From the NCBI GenBank assembly GCA_023053685.1, contig JALIGW010000002.1:246843356-246907355 (forward strand): a stretch of 64,000 nucleotides of DNA, written 5' to 3'. The notes beneath the pieces were generated by a model. It saw only the letters and a program-made list of their open reading frames with translations, had not been told where the DNA came from and did not search any database. Positions 32,201 through 42,508 of the stretch are shown piece by piece. Every line of letters starts with the position of its first letter. The stretch's first letter is position 1. Origin of the DNA: Diadophis punctatus similis. Taxonomy: Eukaryota > Chordata > Lepidosauria > Squamata > Dipsadidae. Position numbers and translations under genes: made by a program.

Positions 32201-34507
32201 AAATTTTGCCCTAGGTGTAGTTGTTGAGAAGCATTCTGAAATAACAACACAAATTCCATTCCTGGCAACCAAAGGAGAAAAAGTCCTCATGAAATCCTCT
32301 CCATTCTCTGTGTCTGAAGCAAAGAGACCAATCAAGATCCATCTGAAATGGAGGAGCAGTTGGATAATCCCTGGGTACTGGATCCCTTCTTTGGGCAGCA
32401 TTTGGTGGAAAAAAGGGAACTGGATTTTATCACTCAGAGCCTCTGAAATAATTTTATAGCGGATCTGAAAAAGCAATGAAAATGCTGTCATATTTGGGGG
32501 TCAAATCAAGTCCAAAATATTAGCTTTTAATAAATCTATCTTGGTTCTCATGCAGCTATATTGTTGTTTGTTGATTATCGCTTAGCCCATATCAAGATAC
32601 AGAATATAAAACAAGATTTTATATAAAAATCAAATAAAGAAACATATTAACAAACAAATAGGAATAAAGAATGGAAATCATATTTCTTTTTCTCCAATTT
32701 ACCACAATCAGACCAACCTAGGAACATCTCAACTGAACTGTTTTGTTCAAATAAAGGATTGAATTATATGCAATTTTGGAATCATTATTATGCAGGAAAT
32801 GTTTTACTATAGGGATGCCAATAGATCGTTCGTTTAATGTGCAGTCCAAAATACAGATCCCTTTGTTTCTTATACAACCGACATTCAAATAATACATTGG
32901 TTGCATCATTTATCTCTAGAGCTCCACAAATACAACTTTGTTCATTATAAGGGACTTGGTTAAATCTTCCATATTTAACCATTGTGCCCAACTGCTCAAA
33001 TCTTGCTTGAATAAATATTGGAGTTAAATGTTTAGGCATTCCTGTATTGAAATACTTGGCAATTTGGAAGGTACTTTTGTAGCGGCTCATCCATTTCATT
33101 GTGCCAACCTTTATAAGGGTGACTATAACTTTCTGTGCTTTGATATTTTGGATTCTTTGTGCAGCAATCTTTTAGCTTATTCTCCAGTGTGCAGTAGTAG
33201 CTCCCAAAGAAATGGAGATGGTGTCAGGAGAGGATATGGCTGCTTTGATTCTTGCCTGCTCTCTACTGTGCATTCTGATTCCCAGCCATGACACCTCCAA
33301 TGGCTATGGTGAAAAGCAATTCCATAGAAAAGTTACCGTTGGGTCTATAGCTCACCCACCACCAACCCATTCCCTTTACCAGATAGAAAAACGCAAACAC
33401 AAACTTGGGGAACTTTGTAGATGCCTACGCATGTTGACATCTGGATGGAGGTGTCCCTTTTAGCTCCATCAACAAGAGCCAAAAGGTTGTCATTTGTTCC
33501 ACAGCTATAGTTGGGAACATTGGCTTTCCCAGTAGAGAGCATGTCCAGCAAGGCATCTGAAGTGCCAATTGGGTTAAAATAGTTGTCATGGATGTTGTAG
33601 CCAAGAGTGAGATTGTGCAAGAGCTGTGAATTCTTGTTGACCAGATGAATTGCAAAAATGTATCGGAGGATTCTATATTGATCAGTAGATAATTTACTGT
33701 AAAAAAAAAGTTTATTTTATAAGAATCAAAATTATCAACAACAACAATGAAATGTTTTCTTTATTTATTCCTCTTTCTCTCCAGAAGCCTATTGAGTCTC
33801 AAACCATTCCTGGTCCAATAGCAAAGGGAAATGATAGTCACCAGTCACCATTTAATTTTTATGAGCATTACGAAGATTAGATGGAGATTGTCCCCCACTA
33901 GGGTTAATAGTCACATACATATCATTATTGTAGTAATGCTGATTTTCATTTGTCCAATAATTAGGATTCAAATTCATTAAATCATTAAAGTAAAACCACC
34001 ATAAATGGAAGAGAATGTTTCATAACTGACACAGAAAAACAACTCTAAAAAATATCATCCTCTGATCCTTTAAGGATCAGATACTCAATGTCGAGGATCA
34101 GTTATAAAAATAGGGAAATGGACTGGCCAAGGGCATCTGCAACTATTTCTATAATTTTTATTTTCATTTATTTGTTAAACGGTTATGCCACCCATCTCCC
34201 TCACAATATTTACTTTAAACAAAATGCTGTATTCAAGTAATGACTTTCACTGGAAATTGAGGGAATGCAACTGAATGGCTTACTAGATATGCTGACTGTA
34301 AGGAACTATGTTGAACAGCAATATTACACGCGATATTTTTGAATCGCTGGTGACTATACTAATGAGATGGTCTCCTGGCCTGTAATAGCTCCATGGTTTT
34401 TTTCCGTCGTGGTGATCCAAACTCAGAGGGCACTTCATGCTAAGCTTCAAACAGACTTGTGGACACATTAGCAACATCAAAAGCGGAAGCAGAAAGTTCA
34501 AATGCAT
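23026..34507 (-). CDS. V2R gene B1, complete six-exon receptor
   Basis: Vomeronasal type-2 receptor, expected in vomeronasal neurons, binding peptide or protein cues (family knowledge). Exons in transcript order: 34507-34284, 33696-33405, 32464-31670, 30195-29983, 26630-26504 and 23930-23026. Joined length is 2556 bp: 851 codons and TAA. Phases agree at all five junctions and no stop interrupts. Residues 1-25 or so are a signal peptide ([18 protein letters not shown]), about 25-508 the ligand-binding flytrap, 509-560 the cysteine-rich linker, and the rest seven helices with [10 protein letters not shown] after helix 7. The start is the first ATG of exon 1, with upstream sequence conserved with gene D. 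The exon 3 donor has lost its +5 G relative to B2. It lies tail to tail with gene A and head to head with D. Confidence 0.93.
24270..24935 (-). mobile_element. L2 LINE fragments in B1 intron 5
   Basis: Minus strand encodes [16 protein letters not shown] followed by a GGPPRLPA string, and further on pieces such as VFDSINQGV, matching the L2 RT region also seen at 16744-16985. Multiply broken. Equivalent in copy 2 at about 50896-51561. Confidence 0.65.
24950..25170 (+). mobile_element. tRNA-derived SINE, 5'-truncated (copy 1)
   Basis: Same family as 22671-22910: CAAATCTCACCAGGCTCAAG, GGCAATATGCTGAACTCTGT, tail (CTATTG)n. The head is missing or diverged. Copy 2 equivalent at about 51576-51796. 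Confidence 0.8.
25586..26268. repeat. GATA-family (Bkm-like) satellite tract, copy 1
   Basis: Blocks of GGAT, GAGT, GATA, GATT and GACT repeats in a recurring order (GATA, then GATT, GACT, GATAGAT-GATAGAT), giving a higher-order pattern of 100-130 bp. It lies in intron 5 of B1. The copy 2 tract (52212-52844) has a different block count. Confidence 0.93.
26504..26630 (-). CDS. V2R B1 exon 5 (cysteine-rich linker)
   Basis: 127 bp with CVENCHPGF and [11 protein letters not shown]. Acceptor TTGCTTAG, donor G/GTGGGTGAC. Identical in B2. Too short and in the wrong frame to appear as a long ORF. Confidence 0.93.
26940..27298 (-). mobile_element. Sauria-type SINE (copy 1)
   Basis: In reverse it starts GGGACGCGGTGGCTCAGTGG (A box), has GTTTGAATCCCTAG (B box), a GTCTTCGGACAGCGCTGGCT section and the (ACCTTT)n tail: full-length structure of the squamate tRNA/Bov-B SINE. 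In intron 4 of B1. Copy 2 at 53527-53885. Confidence 0.92.
27712..28121. repeat. GATGA/GATGGA microsatellite, copy 1
   Basis: Alternating GATGA and GATGGA units with a GATTA island (27896-27915), in intron 4 of B1. Reverse frames read as long Ser/Ile/His/Leu strings and are not genes. Confidence 0.95.
28826..29037. mobile_element. Short hAT element, TSD TTGTATGC (copy 1)
   Basis: Begins CAGGGATGTCAAACACACGG, ends GAGTTTGACACCCCTG, with exact TTGTATGC at 28818-28825 and 29038-29045. 212 bp. Copy 2 at 55440-55651. Confidence 0.93.
29046..29640. other. Unrecognised stretch, possibly LTR-like
   Basis: No gene seen. Between TGTGGGTGTTAAAACCCTGT at 29101 and AACAGCAACACCACA at 29598-29612 the ends are partly inverted (TGTGGGTGTT / AACACCACA), which hints at a solo LTR. 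I found no target duplication. In intron 4 of B1. Confidence 0.3.
29983..30195 (-). CDS. V2R B1 exon 4
   Basis: 213 bp, 71 codons, [20 protein letters not shown] to KLKLLNK. Acceptor ATTCTTAG, donor AAG/GTGGGTG. Two replacements against B2 (Asp/Gly and Leu/Pro). Confidence 0.92.
30731..31370. mobile_element. Copy-1-only composite: LINE/SINE 3' end with nested LTR-like insert
   Basis: Copy 2 has GCACAGTAGAAGATAGTAAC here without the insertion. The outer part is a reversed retroposon 3' end (ATTTA-type tail, then GCCGCCCACTCCCTGGGGAC). Nested in it is 30878-31259, TGTCAGAGTCC...GGGCTCA, with an AATAAA at about 31221 and an internal imperfect tandem repeat (ATCCGGATCCCAGA). The nested part is flanked by an exact 38-bp direct repeat (30840-30877, 31260-31297). 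Confidence 0.75.
31670..32464 (-). CDS. V2R B1 exon 3 (ligand-binding domain)
   Basis: 795 bp, 265 whole codons, [20 protein letters not shown] to RLQPWQ. Acceptor CTTTTTCAG; donor CAG/GTATCC. Against B2, three replacements (Cys/Arg, Thr/Ile, Gln/Arg, B1 first) and three silent changes. Confidence 0.93.
32580..33130 (-). mobile_element. Old LINE relic in B1 intron 2
   Basis: A 103-codon open stretch at 32788-33099 ([20 protein letters not shown], then [20 protein letters not shown]) looks like the C-terminal end of a LINE reverse-transcriptase protein. It is homologous to 3985-4610 in gene A intron 2, with the same orientation relative to the gene. Confidence 0.7.
33405..33696 (-). CDS. V2R B1 exon 2
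   Basis: Acceptor TTTACAG, then one base plus 97 codons ([20 protein letters not shown], ending K-V-P-Q). The donor CAA/GTTTGT is weak, but the same in B2 and similar in A. Confidence 0.9.
34284..34507 (-). CDS. V2R B1 exon 1 (signal peptide)
   Basis: ATG at 34507-34505, hydrophobic signal sequence, then mature start KLSMKCPLS and [16 protein letters not shown]. The 224 bp end two bases into a codon (TA/GTAAGC at 34284/34283). The TA plus the first base of exon 2 makes Tyr, so the apparent TAG in the genome is not read. Confidence 0.9.
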
Positions 34508-34729
34508 AGGTCTGAATCAATCCCCTTTCTTTTTCTAAACAATAACAGAAGAGTTAAAAGAATTCAAAGCTCTGTCACAAGATGGAAATGCCGGAGGCTT
34601 TTCTGCTGCAGACAGAAACAAATTGAGCTTCACCTGGAAAGAAGAGAAAGTGTATTTAACGGCATAGTAACCCGTCTGTCCTAAATATTGTGCCACAAAG
34701 GATGTGAACTGAGTCATTTATCCTTTTCT

Positions 34730-35010
34730 GATGCAAGATCCCTTCCGTGTTGCTTCAGTCTGATATTTATATCAAAGGCAATCACTGGAGAAGTAGCAGA
34801 AGTAGTCTTAAAGATTGGAATTATGAAAATTACAATGAGAAGCAATTTCTCCTCTTGGGATCCTGAAGTTCTTGTAGGGCTCCATGTGCTGAGGGGTAAC
34901 TGGAGAAAAACATGTTAGTAAAGAGTCACGGATGCAACCCTGAGGGCAGTGTTCTATAGTGGTTGTGGTCCTTCCTGTCAGGACATGTCCAGAAAGTGAT
35001 GCTGGAGGAA
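34730..35010 (-). promoter_or_regulatory. Conserved block upstream of V2R B1 exon 1
   Basis: Aligns with 39757-40030 upstream of gene D: CACTTTCTGGACATGTCCTG, GAGGAGAAATT and ATCAGACTGAAG are shared. It lies 220-500 bp before the ATG in both. Likely core promoter, 5' UTR or an untranslated first exon; no frame is conserved. Confidence 0.5.
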
Positions 35011-35029
35011 GATAATTTAACACCCAGGG

Positions 35030-35240
35030 AATCTCAAAAGTGCTTTTCCAAAAGGCAACTGGACTTTCTTGTTCTTTATTTTTCCATGAAAACATTTTTC
35101 CTTGAAAACATTTTGCTGGAAATGAAGAAGCTTCTTGGATGAGAAGCGAAATGTTTTCAAGGGGAAAAAAACAAGAAAGTCCAGTTGTTTTGGGGGAAAG
35201 CACCTTTGGAACAACCATGACGTGGATGATTGACAATCTC
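35030..35240. mobile_element. Fold-back MITE upstream of B1 (copy 1)
   Basis: Inverted halves: AAGGCAACTGGACTTTCTTG against CAAGAAAGTCCAGTTGTTTT, and GAAAACATTTTGCTGGAAAT against AGCGAAATGTTTTC. A relative (half element) is at 38140-38262. Copy 2 at about 61906-62116. Confidence 0.75.
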
Positions 35241-35252
35241 CATAGACTAGAC

Positions 35253-35501
35253 CGGAGTCAGCAACCTGCGGCTCTGGAGCCGCATGTGGCTCTTTCATCC
35301 CTCTGCTGCGGCTCCCTGTCGCCAGTCAGCTCCACAATTGATAGGGCTTTCAGTTAGGATAGGTAGAGGAAAAAGGACTCCGCGCTAGGAGGAGATTCTA
35401 TGGTGGGGGAAACAGGACTTCTGGTTGGCTCCAGAATTGAACGGGGGGCTTCTGATTAGGGCCTTTATGGCTCTTTGAGTGTTTAAGGTTGCCGACCCCT
35501 G
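35253..35501. mobile_element. Short hAT element, TSD GACTAGAC (copy 1)
   Basis: Starts CGGAGTCAGCAACCTGCGGC and ends AAGGTTGCCGACCCCTG; exact GACTAGAC at 35245-35252 and 35502-35509. The left terminus has mutated from the usual CAG. Copy 2 at 62129-62377. Confidence 0.9.
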
Positions 35502-35509
35502 GACTAGAC

Positions 35510-36155
35510 CCAAGATCCTTCCCAGTTACCAGCATTAAGTCAAGTTTCACCTAGTCTATACCTGTACAGTTGGTTTTTCTTGAATTTCATTTTATTAGAT
35601 AGTGTTCAAGTCTGTCAAAATCCTTTTGGATCTTTTACCCCCTTCTATCCCCTCCCCTCACAGGCCAAGGTCATGGAGAGGGTCAAGATGGGGAGCACTG
35701 AGGAAAAAGGGCAGAGAAAATATATTTCTCTGATATATAATCATTGATATCAAATTGGAGGAACTCAGCAGCATCTCTGGCACCAGATCTGAAGCTGGGC
35801 ATTTCCAACGGGAACAAGCGAACAGGATGCTGTAAACTCCTGATTTGTTTCTGGACCCTTGTTGGTTGTCTTTGGGCCAGATTTTGGTCAGGAACCTCCC
35901 CTTTTGTTACATGATTATTCTAATTCCTTATTCTAAGGAATAATCATTTCTAAAGAAAAGCAATAAATAATTATTCCTGGGTGGGGTAACTTGCAGAGTG
36001 TAAAAAATGACCCTGTGTTGCTTCTGTAGGGCCCTTGAAAAGGGGAAGAAGCTGATGAGAACCTTGATCGAAGTCTGTGAGAACCTTGATCTTCTAAACT
36101 GAACTGGTTTTCTTTTCCCACAAAAGTTCTCAATCAATAGGACAGATTTCATCCA
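35510..36155. other. Upstream flank of B1
   Basis: Nothing recognisable as a gene. There is a short inverted repeat ATGATTATTCTAATTCCTTA / AAGGAATAATCAT at 35910-35948, and AT-rich unique sequence. Confidence 0.5.
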
Positions 36156-36755
36156 CCTACTTGGGGCTAGCCTTGAAGAGTATTTGGAGACTTCAACTGG
36201 TGCAAAATGCGGCTGCGCGTGCTGTGGTGGGTGTTTCAAGATACACCCACGTAACACCTATACTCCGCCAGTTGCATTGGCTGCCCATTGGTCTCTGGGT
36301 ACAATTCAAGGTGTTGATCATCATCTTTAAAGCCCTACATGGCTTAGGACCAGGTTACCTCCGGGACCACATCCTACCTCATACTTCCCTTCGACCGATC
36401 AGGTCCCACAGAGTGGGTCTCCTCCAGATCCCGGCTGGCGGGGCCTAGGGGGAGGGCCTTCTCTGTGGGGGCCCCTGTTCTCTGGAACCAACTCCCCCCA
36501 GAGATCCGAATTGTCCCCACCTTGCTGGCCTTCCGAAAAGCCGTGAAGACATGGCTCTTCCTGCAGGCGGGGTTTTGAGACAATTTCATCTTGGTCTCCC
36601 CTATGTATGTAAGATTTTGTATGCTTTTTAAATGTATTTTAAATTGTTTTAAATTGTATTGTTTAGTGGTTCTTCAAATGTTGTACGCCGCCCTGAGTCC
36701 CCAGGGAGTAGGGCGGCATATAAGAATCCTAAATAAATAAATAAATAAATAAATA

Positions 36756-36821
<66 letters not shown>

Positions 36822-36826
36822 CTACC
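36156..36826 (+). mobile_element. L2 LINE 3' end with AAAT/AATC tail (copy 1)
   Basis: Encodes QLVQNAAARAVVGVSRYTHV, RQLHWLPI, then LWNQLPPEIRIVPTLLAFRK: the C-terminal RT region of L2. It then shows the 3' UTR CGCCGCCCTGAGTCCCCAGG and a tail of AAAT units turning into AATC units (36728-36822). Copy 2 at 63032-63712 has a longer AAAT part. Confidence 0.85.
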
Positions 36827-36879
36827 TCCACTGTGATGCTCCCCCATTGGTGCCCCAAGCTAACTAGTCTCTGGCTCAA

Positions 36880-37202
36880 AAGCAGTAATGGTGAGAAGAA
36901 TCGTGGAGTCCTAGTGGACAACCACTTAAATATCAACCAGCAGTGTACTGCACCTGCCAAAAAAGCCAATGTAGTCCTAGGCTGCAATAAGAAAGGGATC
37001 ATGTAGTGCTAGTACCTCTTTATATTGCACTGGTTACATCACGCTTGGGATACTGAATCCAGTTTTAGTCACTGTGATACAAAAAGGATGGTAATACTCT
37101 AGAAAAAGTCCAGAGAATTGCAACAAAGATGATTGGATGGCTGGAGGCTAAAACATATGAGGAATGTCAGGAACTTGGCATCTCTAGTCTAACAGAGAGA
37201 AG
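36880..37202 (+). mobile_element. CR1 LINE fragment (copy 1)
   Basis: Broken frames with GVLVDNHLNINQQCTAPAKK and ANVVLGC, parallel to 13775-13992. It is interrupted at 37203 by a hAT insertion. The copy 2 equivalent starts at about 63768 and runs off the window. Confidence 0.8.
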
Positions 37203-37210
37203 GACTAGGG

Positions 37211-37611
37211 CAGTGATGGTGAACCTATGGCAGCCATATCTGCCGGCACGCGAGCCGTTGCCCTAGCTTAGTTCCAAGGCACATGTGTGCACCGGCCAGC
37301 TGATTTTCGGCTCACGGGGAGGCTCTGGGAGGGTGTTTTTGGCTTCTGGAGGGCCTCCAGGGGGCGGGGGGAGGGCATGTTTGCTCTCCCCAGGCTCTAG
37401 GGAAGCCTGGGGAGGGCGAAAAATGGGCCTACTGGGCCCACCGGAAGTCAGGAAATGGCCCATTTCCAGCCTCCAGAGGGCCTCCGGGGGCGGGGGAAGC
37501 TGTTTCCGCCCTCCCCAGACATTGAATTATGGGTGTGGGCACTCACGCGTATGCGATAGCAGGCGCGCACGCGCTTTCGGCACCAGAGGAAAAAAAGGTT
37601 CGCCATCACTG
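37211..37611. mobile_element. Non-autonomous hAT element, TSD GACTAGGG
   Basis: CAGTGATGGTGAACCTATGG to GGTTCGCCATCACTG, with exact GACTAGGG at 37203-37210 and 37612-37619. GC-rich interior. The copy 2 counterpart lies outside the window. Confidence 0.95.
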
Positions 37612-37639
37612 GACTAGGGTCTGCCACTATTTGAGGGTC

Positions 37640-38085
37640 TGCCACAAAGAAGATAGAGACCACCAATTCTGCCTCATACTTCCCTCCGACCGGTTAGGGC
37701 CCACAGAGTTGGCCTCCTCCAGCTCCCGTCAGCCAAGCAATGCTGGCTGGCGGGTCCTAGGGGGAGAGCCTTCTCTGTGGCCGGCCCCACGCTCTGGAAC
37801 CAACTCCCTCCAGAGACCCGAACCATCCCCACCCTGCTGGCCTTCCGAAAAGCCGTTAAGACATGGCTCTTCCTGCAGGCAGGGGGTAGAGCTTAACCCC
37901 ATCTGCACTCTCCCCCGGGTATGTCTGGTGATTGAATGGTTTTTTATATTGTAATTTTTAATTTTTATATTTTGATTTTAATTGAATTTATTGGTTTTCT
38001 TGTATTTTTCCTGTGTTGTAAGCCGCCCTGAGTCCCTCGGGAGTGGGGCGGCATATAAGAAACCATAAATAAATAAATAAATAAA
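37640..38085 (+). mobile_element. L2 LINE 3' end
   Basis: CTCTGGAACCAACTCCCTCC, CTTCCGAAAAGCCGTTAAGA and the 3' UTR GCCGCCCTGAGTCCCTCGGG followed by an AAAT tail. Diverged from the copy at 36156. Confidence 0.8.
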
Positions 38086-38419
38086 TAATTCTCCAAAGCA
38101 CTTCAGAGCAAGACAGAAGTATCACTATTATTGTCTATAGAGATTCTCAGTCATCCAGGTCATGGTTATCCCAAAGGTGCTTTTTTCAAGAGGCAACTGG
38201 ACTTTCTGTTTTTTTCTTTGAAGATGTTTTGCTTCTCATCCAAGAAGCTTCTTCGGCTCTGACTGGATGGTGGGGAATGGAGGGATTTAAGGAGTATAAA
38301 CAAGGAGTCTGCAAGGAGTATAAATTTCCAGAAGGGATGGGAAATGAAATTTCTCTTCAGGCATAAGGAATTTTAAAACCAGCTTCAGTTTAGAATTGAA
38401 AAATGGAGATCTAATAGAA

Positions 38420-38908
<489 letters not shown>

Positions 38909-38997
38909 CTCATAAAAAAATCTTACTGGTAACGTTAGGGAGGGTTCGAAGATATTTGCATTAGAAGACAAGCAGGACTAAAGTTGTGTCATCAATG

Positions 38998-39634
38998 CAG
39001 TGGTGGGTTCCTACCGGTGCAGTCCACTCTATAGCACCGGTAGCGGCCCGCTGGTGACGTCACAGTACCGGTGCGGTCAGTTGCCGGTGCCTGGGCGCCG
39101 CCATTTTTTTTAAAAAAAAAATTACATTTTTTTTATTTTCTTCTCCGCATGCCCAGAAGCCGAGCTTCCGGCACTGTGCATGCGCTGCCTTCCTACCCCA
39201 CAGTGAGTCCAAGCAGGGGAGGATGGCTGAGGGAGCGCGTGAGATGCTGAAAGAATGGGCGGCAGGAGCTATCTCCATTCCCCTCCCTTCAGCAGTTCGA
39301 GAAGCCACAAACGCGCGGTGATGATCCCAGGCATTTTCGCACATTTGAGGCTTCTCGAGCTGCTGAGGGGAGGGGGAATGGGCGGCAGGAGCCTAGGATC
39401 ATCGAATGGGAAGAAGCATTCAGGCCGGACGGAGCCTCCTAGAAGAACCGCTGCCGCGGTCTTGCTGCTCCCGCTGCGGGGGGCTGCGTTGTGGGTGGGC
39501 AATGCCCCCCGCTTCTCCAGCCACTGCCAAGCTCCCGAGGCCCACGCCCACCCAGTCACATGGCTGGCAAGCCACACCCACAAAATAAGCCATGCCTACA
39601 GAGTGGTAGTAAAAAAATTAGGAACCCGCCCCTG
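38998..39634. mobile_element. Non-autonomous hAT element, TSD CATCAATG
   Basis: CAGTGGTGGGTTCCTACCGG to TTAGGAACCCGCCCCTG, exact CATCAATG at 38990-38997 and 39635-39642. Inverted relative of 9833-10476; the full length is alignable. 637 bp. Confidence 0.95.
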
Positions 39635-39756
39635 CATCAATGGAAAGTTTAATCAAACTCCATAACTCTGGGTGACCTTCCCCAGCAGTCTCTGGAGACA
39701 AGACACCATAATAGAGAGCAGAAGAAGTCAATTACCTGAGTGTTGATTGAACTATT

Positions 39757-40030
39757 TTCCTCCAGTATCACTTTCTGGACATGTCCTGACAGGAGGGACC
39801 ACAACACCCACAGGGGTGTGTTTGTGATTTTTCTCCTGCTGACTCTCTGCGCTTGGAGTCTTGGAAGAACGTCAGGATCCCCAGAGGAGAAATTATTTCT
39901 CACTGTAATTATCACCATCCCGGTGTTTGAGACATCTTCTGCTGCTGTGACTGCCTTTGATGTGAACATCAGACTGAAGGAACAAGAAAGCTACCTAACA
40001 TCAGGAAAGGATAAATGCCACAGGTCACGC
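39757..40030 (+). promoter_or_regulatory. Conserved block upstream of V2R D exon 1
   Basis: Homologue of 34730-35010. A second match lies just before the ATG: GGGGATTGATTCAG occurs in both genes, followed in D by TATAAAT at 40431. Confidence 0.5.
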
Positions 40031-40117
40031 TTTGTGTGACACAAATTTCAGGGACAGCCAGAGGCTGTGCTCTTGAATGTACTTTTCTCTCCTTTCCAGC
40101 CAAGATTGGTTTGTCTC

Positions 40118-40340
40118 AGTGGTGAAATCCAATTTTTTTTACTACCGGTTCTGTGGGCGTGGCTTGGTGGGCGTGGTGTGGCTTGGTGGGCGTGGCAAGG
40201 AAAGGATACTGCAAAATCTCCATTCCCACCCCACTCTGGGGCCAGCCAGAGGTGGTATTTGCCGGTTCTCAGAACTACTCAAAATTTCCGCTACCGGTTC
40301 TCCAGAACCTGTCAGAACCTGCTGGATTTCACCCCTGGGT
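40118..40340. mobile_element. hAT element between D promoter block and exon 1
   Basis: CAGTGGTGAAATCCAATTTT to GCTGGATTTCACCCCTG termini, interior with TGTGGGCGTGGCTTGGTGGG. Flanks GGTTTGTCT and GGTTTTGTCT resemble a target duplication with one indel. Confidence 0.8.
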
Positions 40341-40438
40341 TTTGTCTCTGTCCGAATCAGGAAAGTGAGGGTACTTTGAATTCATAGAATTCTTCTTGTT
40401 TAGAAAACAGGAAGGGGATTGATTCAGTGCTATAAATT

Positions 40439-40656
40439 ATGAATCTTCTGCTTTTAATGTTGCTGCTTTTAATGTCTCGTGCAGTCTCTGAGAAGCTTAG
40501 CATAAAATGCCCGCTGAATTTTGATATCTGGTATGGGAAAAAGCCATGGAACTTTTACAGACCAGGAGACCATTTCGTTGGTATAGTCACCACTGAAACC
40601 ACATCCTCACCTAGAGCGTTGCCTTTCAACATGGCTCCTTCTAGTCCGCCTCGCTC
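40439..40656 (+). CDS. V2R gene D, exon 1 only
   Basis: ATG at 40439, signal peptide MNLLLLMLLLLMSRAVSEKL, then SIKCPLNFD and GKKPWNFYRPGDHFVGIV, homologous to B exon 1. The 218 bp end two bases into a codon at the strong donor TC/GTAAGT (40656/40657), the right phase for a V2R exon 2. No exon 2-6 follows on this strand, because the sequence passes into the second duplication copy at 42509. It is thus an orphan first exon. The intact gene is predicted to the right of the window, after the end of copy 2. Confidence 0.88.
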
Positions 40657-40831
40657 GTAAGTTATTCAGCGTGATGGCGTTGCATGTCCTCCAATTGAGG
40701 TCTAAATAATACTCTTTATTTTACTTACTCCTATACTGCAGGACTGTCTAATTCCTTGAGTCAGCCTGATTTTCATGGCTTTCTGCTTTTGTCTTCTTTT
40801 GTGGAAGAGACTCAAAAACCAAAACGTGAGG

Positions 40832-41083
40832 CAAATAGCAATAACAATAGCACTTAAGACTTATATACCGCTTCATAGTGCTTTCCTGCCCTCTCTAAGC
40901 GGTTTACAGAGTTCAGCATATTGCCCCCAACAATCTGGGTCCTCATTTTACCGACCTCAGAAGGATGGAAGGCTGAGTCAACCTTGAGCCTGGTGAGATT
41001 TGAACAGCTGAACTGCTGAACTAGCAGCCAGCTGAAGTAGGTTGCAGTGCTGCTTTTAACCACTGCACCATCTCGGCTCCTTC
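40832..41083 (-). mobile_element. tRNA-derived SINE in D intron 1
   Basis: Reverse of the 22671-22910 family: GGAGCCGAGATGGTGCAGTG head, AATAGCAATAACAATAGCAC tail on the plus strand. Absent from gene A intron 1. Confidence 0.85.
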
Positions 41084-41289
41084 AATAAAACCTGAAACAA
41101 GTCCAGATTATTTATCCATTCTCGTTCAGTGCTGACTTCATCACTTGAATACTGAGTTTGGTTTAAAATAGTGATTGAAAGGATTGCAGAGTCCTCTGCC
41201 CATCTCATTTCCATATTTCTATAACTACTCATTGAGGCAGTATTCAACACTTGATCCTTACAGGAATAGAGGATGACTTTATGGACACT

Positions 41290-41643
41290 TAAAGGACCAG
41301 GGGAGACATGATAGCATGTCCAATATCTCGGGGGTTGCTACAAAGAAGAGGGAGTCAAACTATTCTCCAAAGTACCTGAGGGTAGGACAAGAAGCAATGG
41401 GTGGAAACTAAACAAGGAGAGAAGCAACTTAGAACTAAGGAGAAGCTTCCTGATAGTTAGAACAATTAATCAGTGGAACAGCTTGCCTCCAGAAGTTGTG
41501 AATGCTCCAACACTGGGAGTTTTTAAGAAGATGTTGGATAACCATTTGTCTGAAGTGGTGTAGGATTTCCTGTCTAAGCAGGGGGTTGGACTAGAAGACC
41601 TCCAAGGTCCCTTCCAACTCTGTTATTATTATTATTATTATTA
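41290..41643 (+). mobile_element. CR1 LINE 3' end in D intron 1
   Basis: CCAATATCTCGGGGGTTGCT through CAGAAGTTGTGAATGCTCCA to AAGGTCCCTTCCAACTCTGT and an ATT tail. Flanks ACTTTATGG and ACTTATGG suggest the target duplication. Confidence 0.85.
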
Positions 41644-41976
41644 CTTATGGAACATCCTCTTCATTTTATGGTAGTTCTACTTTAATAGCTGAATGATTTT
41701 GAATAAAGGTTACTGGGTAGATGAATATTAGGACTGCTACAAATAATGGTGTATTTGTGATTCTTAACTGTGGTGGAGGACTCTCCCCATCCCATCTTCT
41801 CAATGCTCATAAAAATTACCTGCTGATGGGTGGCTATCGTTTGCCTTTAGCATTGGATCTATATTGGCTTAAGACATAGTAGGCTTGTGGAGACAAAGAG
41901 GAGTAAACTGAAAAAAATGATTTTTTTTCAATGATTGAATGATTTTGAATACAGTTTACTGGGCAAATGAAAATTA

Positions 41977-42463
41977 TCGTATTTTTCGGAGTATAAGACG
42001 CACCTTTTTCCTCCCTAAAAGTGGCTGAAAATTTGGGTGCGTCTTATACTTTGAATGTAGCTTTTTTTTTTCCAGCCCTAACTAGGTGCTAACAGATCTT
42101 CCCAGCTCTTACCTTGCAGGCTTTTTCATTGTTACTCTCTCCAAAGAATGTTTTTCCAGCCCTAAGTTTTGCAGAATTTTTTTTCATTGCTCTACTTGCT
42201 CCGAATAAGTTTTTTTCTAGCCCTAACCAGGTGCTAACGATCTTCCCAGCTCTTACCGGCTTGCAGGTTCTTTCATTGTTACTCTCTCCGAAGAAGGTTT
42301 TTTTAAGTCCTAACCAAGGGATAAAATAATGTGCTGAAGCTGACCAGACTAAGGATGCTAGCCAGATGAATACCTGGTAGGCAGATTGTTTTCCCCTATT
42401 TTCCTCCCCAAAAACTAAGGTGTGTCTTATACTCCGGTGCGTCTTATACTCCGAAAAATATGG
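41977..42463. mobile_element. TA-flanked MITE in D intron 1
   Basis: TCGTATTTTTCGGAGTATAA and TTATACTCCGAAAAATATGG ends, TA on both sides, 487 bp. The 3' end carries the GTGCGTCTTATACTCCG motif twice. Confidence 0.88.
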
Positions 42464-42508
42464 TAATGGTACTGATCCCTAGGAGTCCAAAAGCATACCG
42501 TATTTTTC

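Larger units (their letters stand above)
40657..42508 (+). other. Truncated intron 1 of V2R D
   Basis: Homologous to 1-560 (gene A intron 1), with a SINE, a CR1 end and a MITE inserted. It ends at the junction, 12 bases into another MITE terminus (CCGTATTTTTC). Confidence 0.75.

Noticed and set aside
32788..33099. Extra exon of V2R B1 in intron 2
   Set aside because: Reads as a LINE reverse-transcriptase C terminus; the same relic in gene A is full of stops.
36161..36448. Host gene with 95-codon frame (also 63037-63324)
   Set aside because: The peptide matches the C-terminal RT region of L2 LINEs and is followed by the L2 3' UTR and tail.
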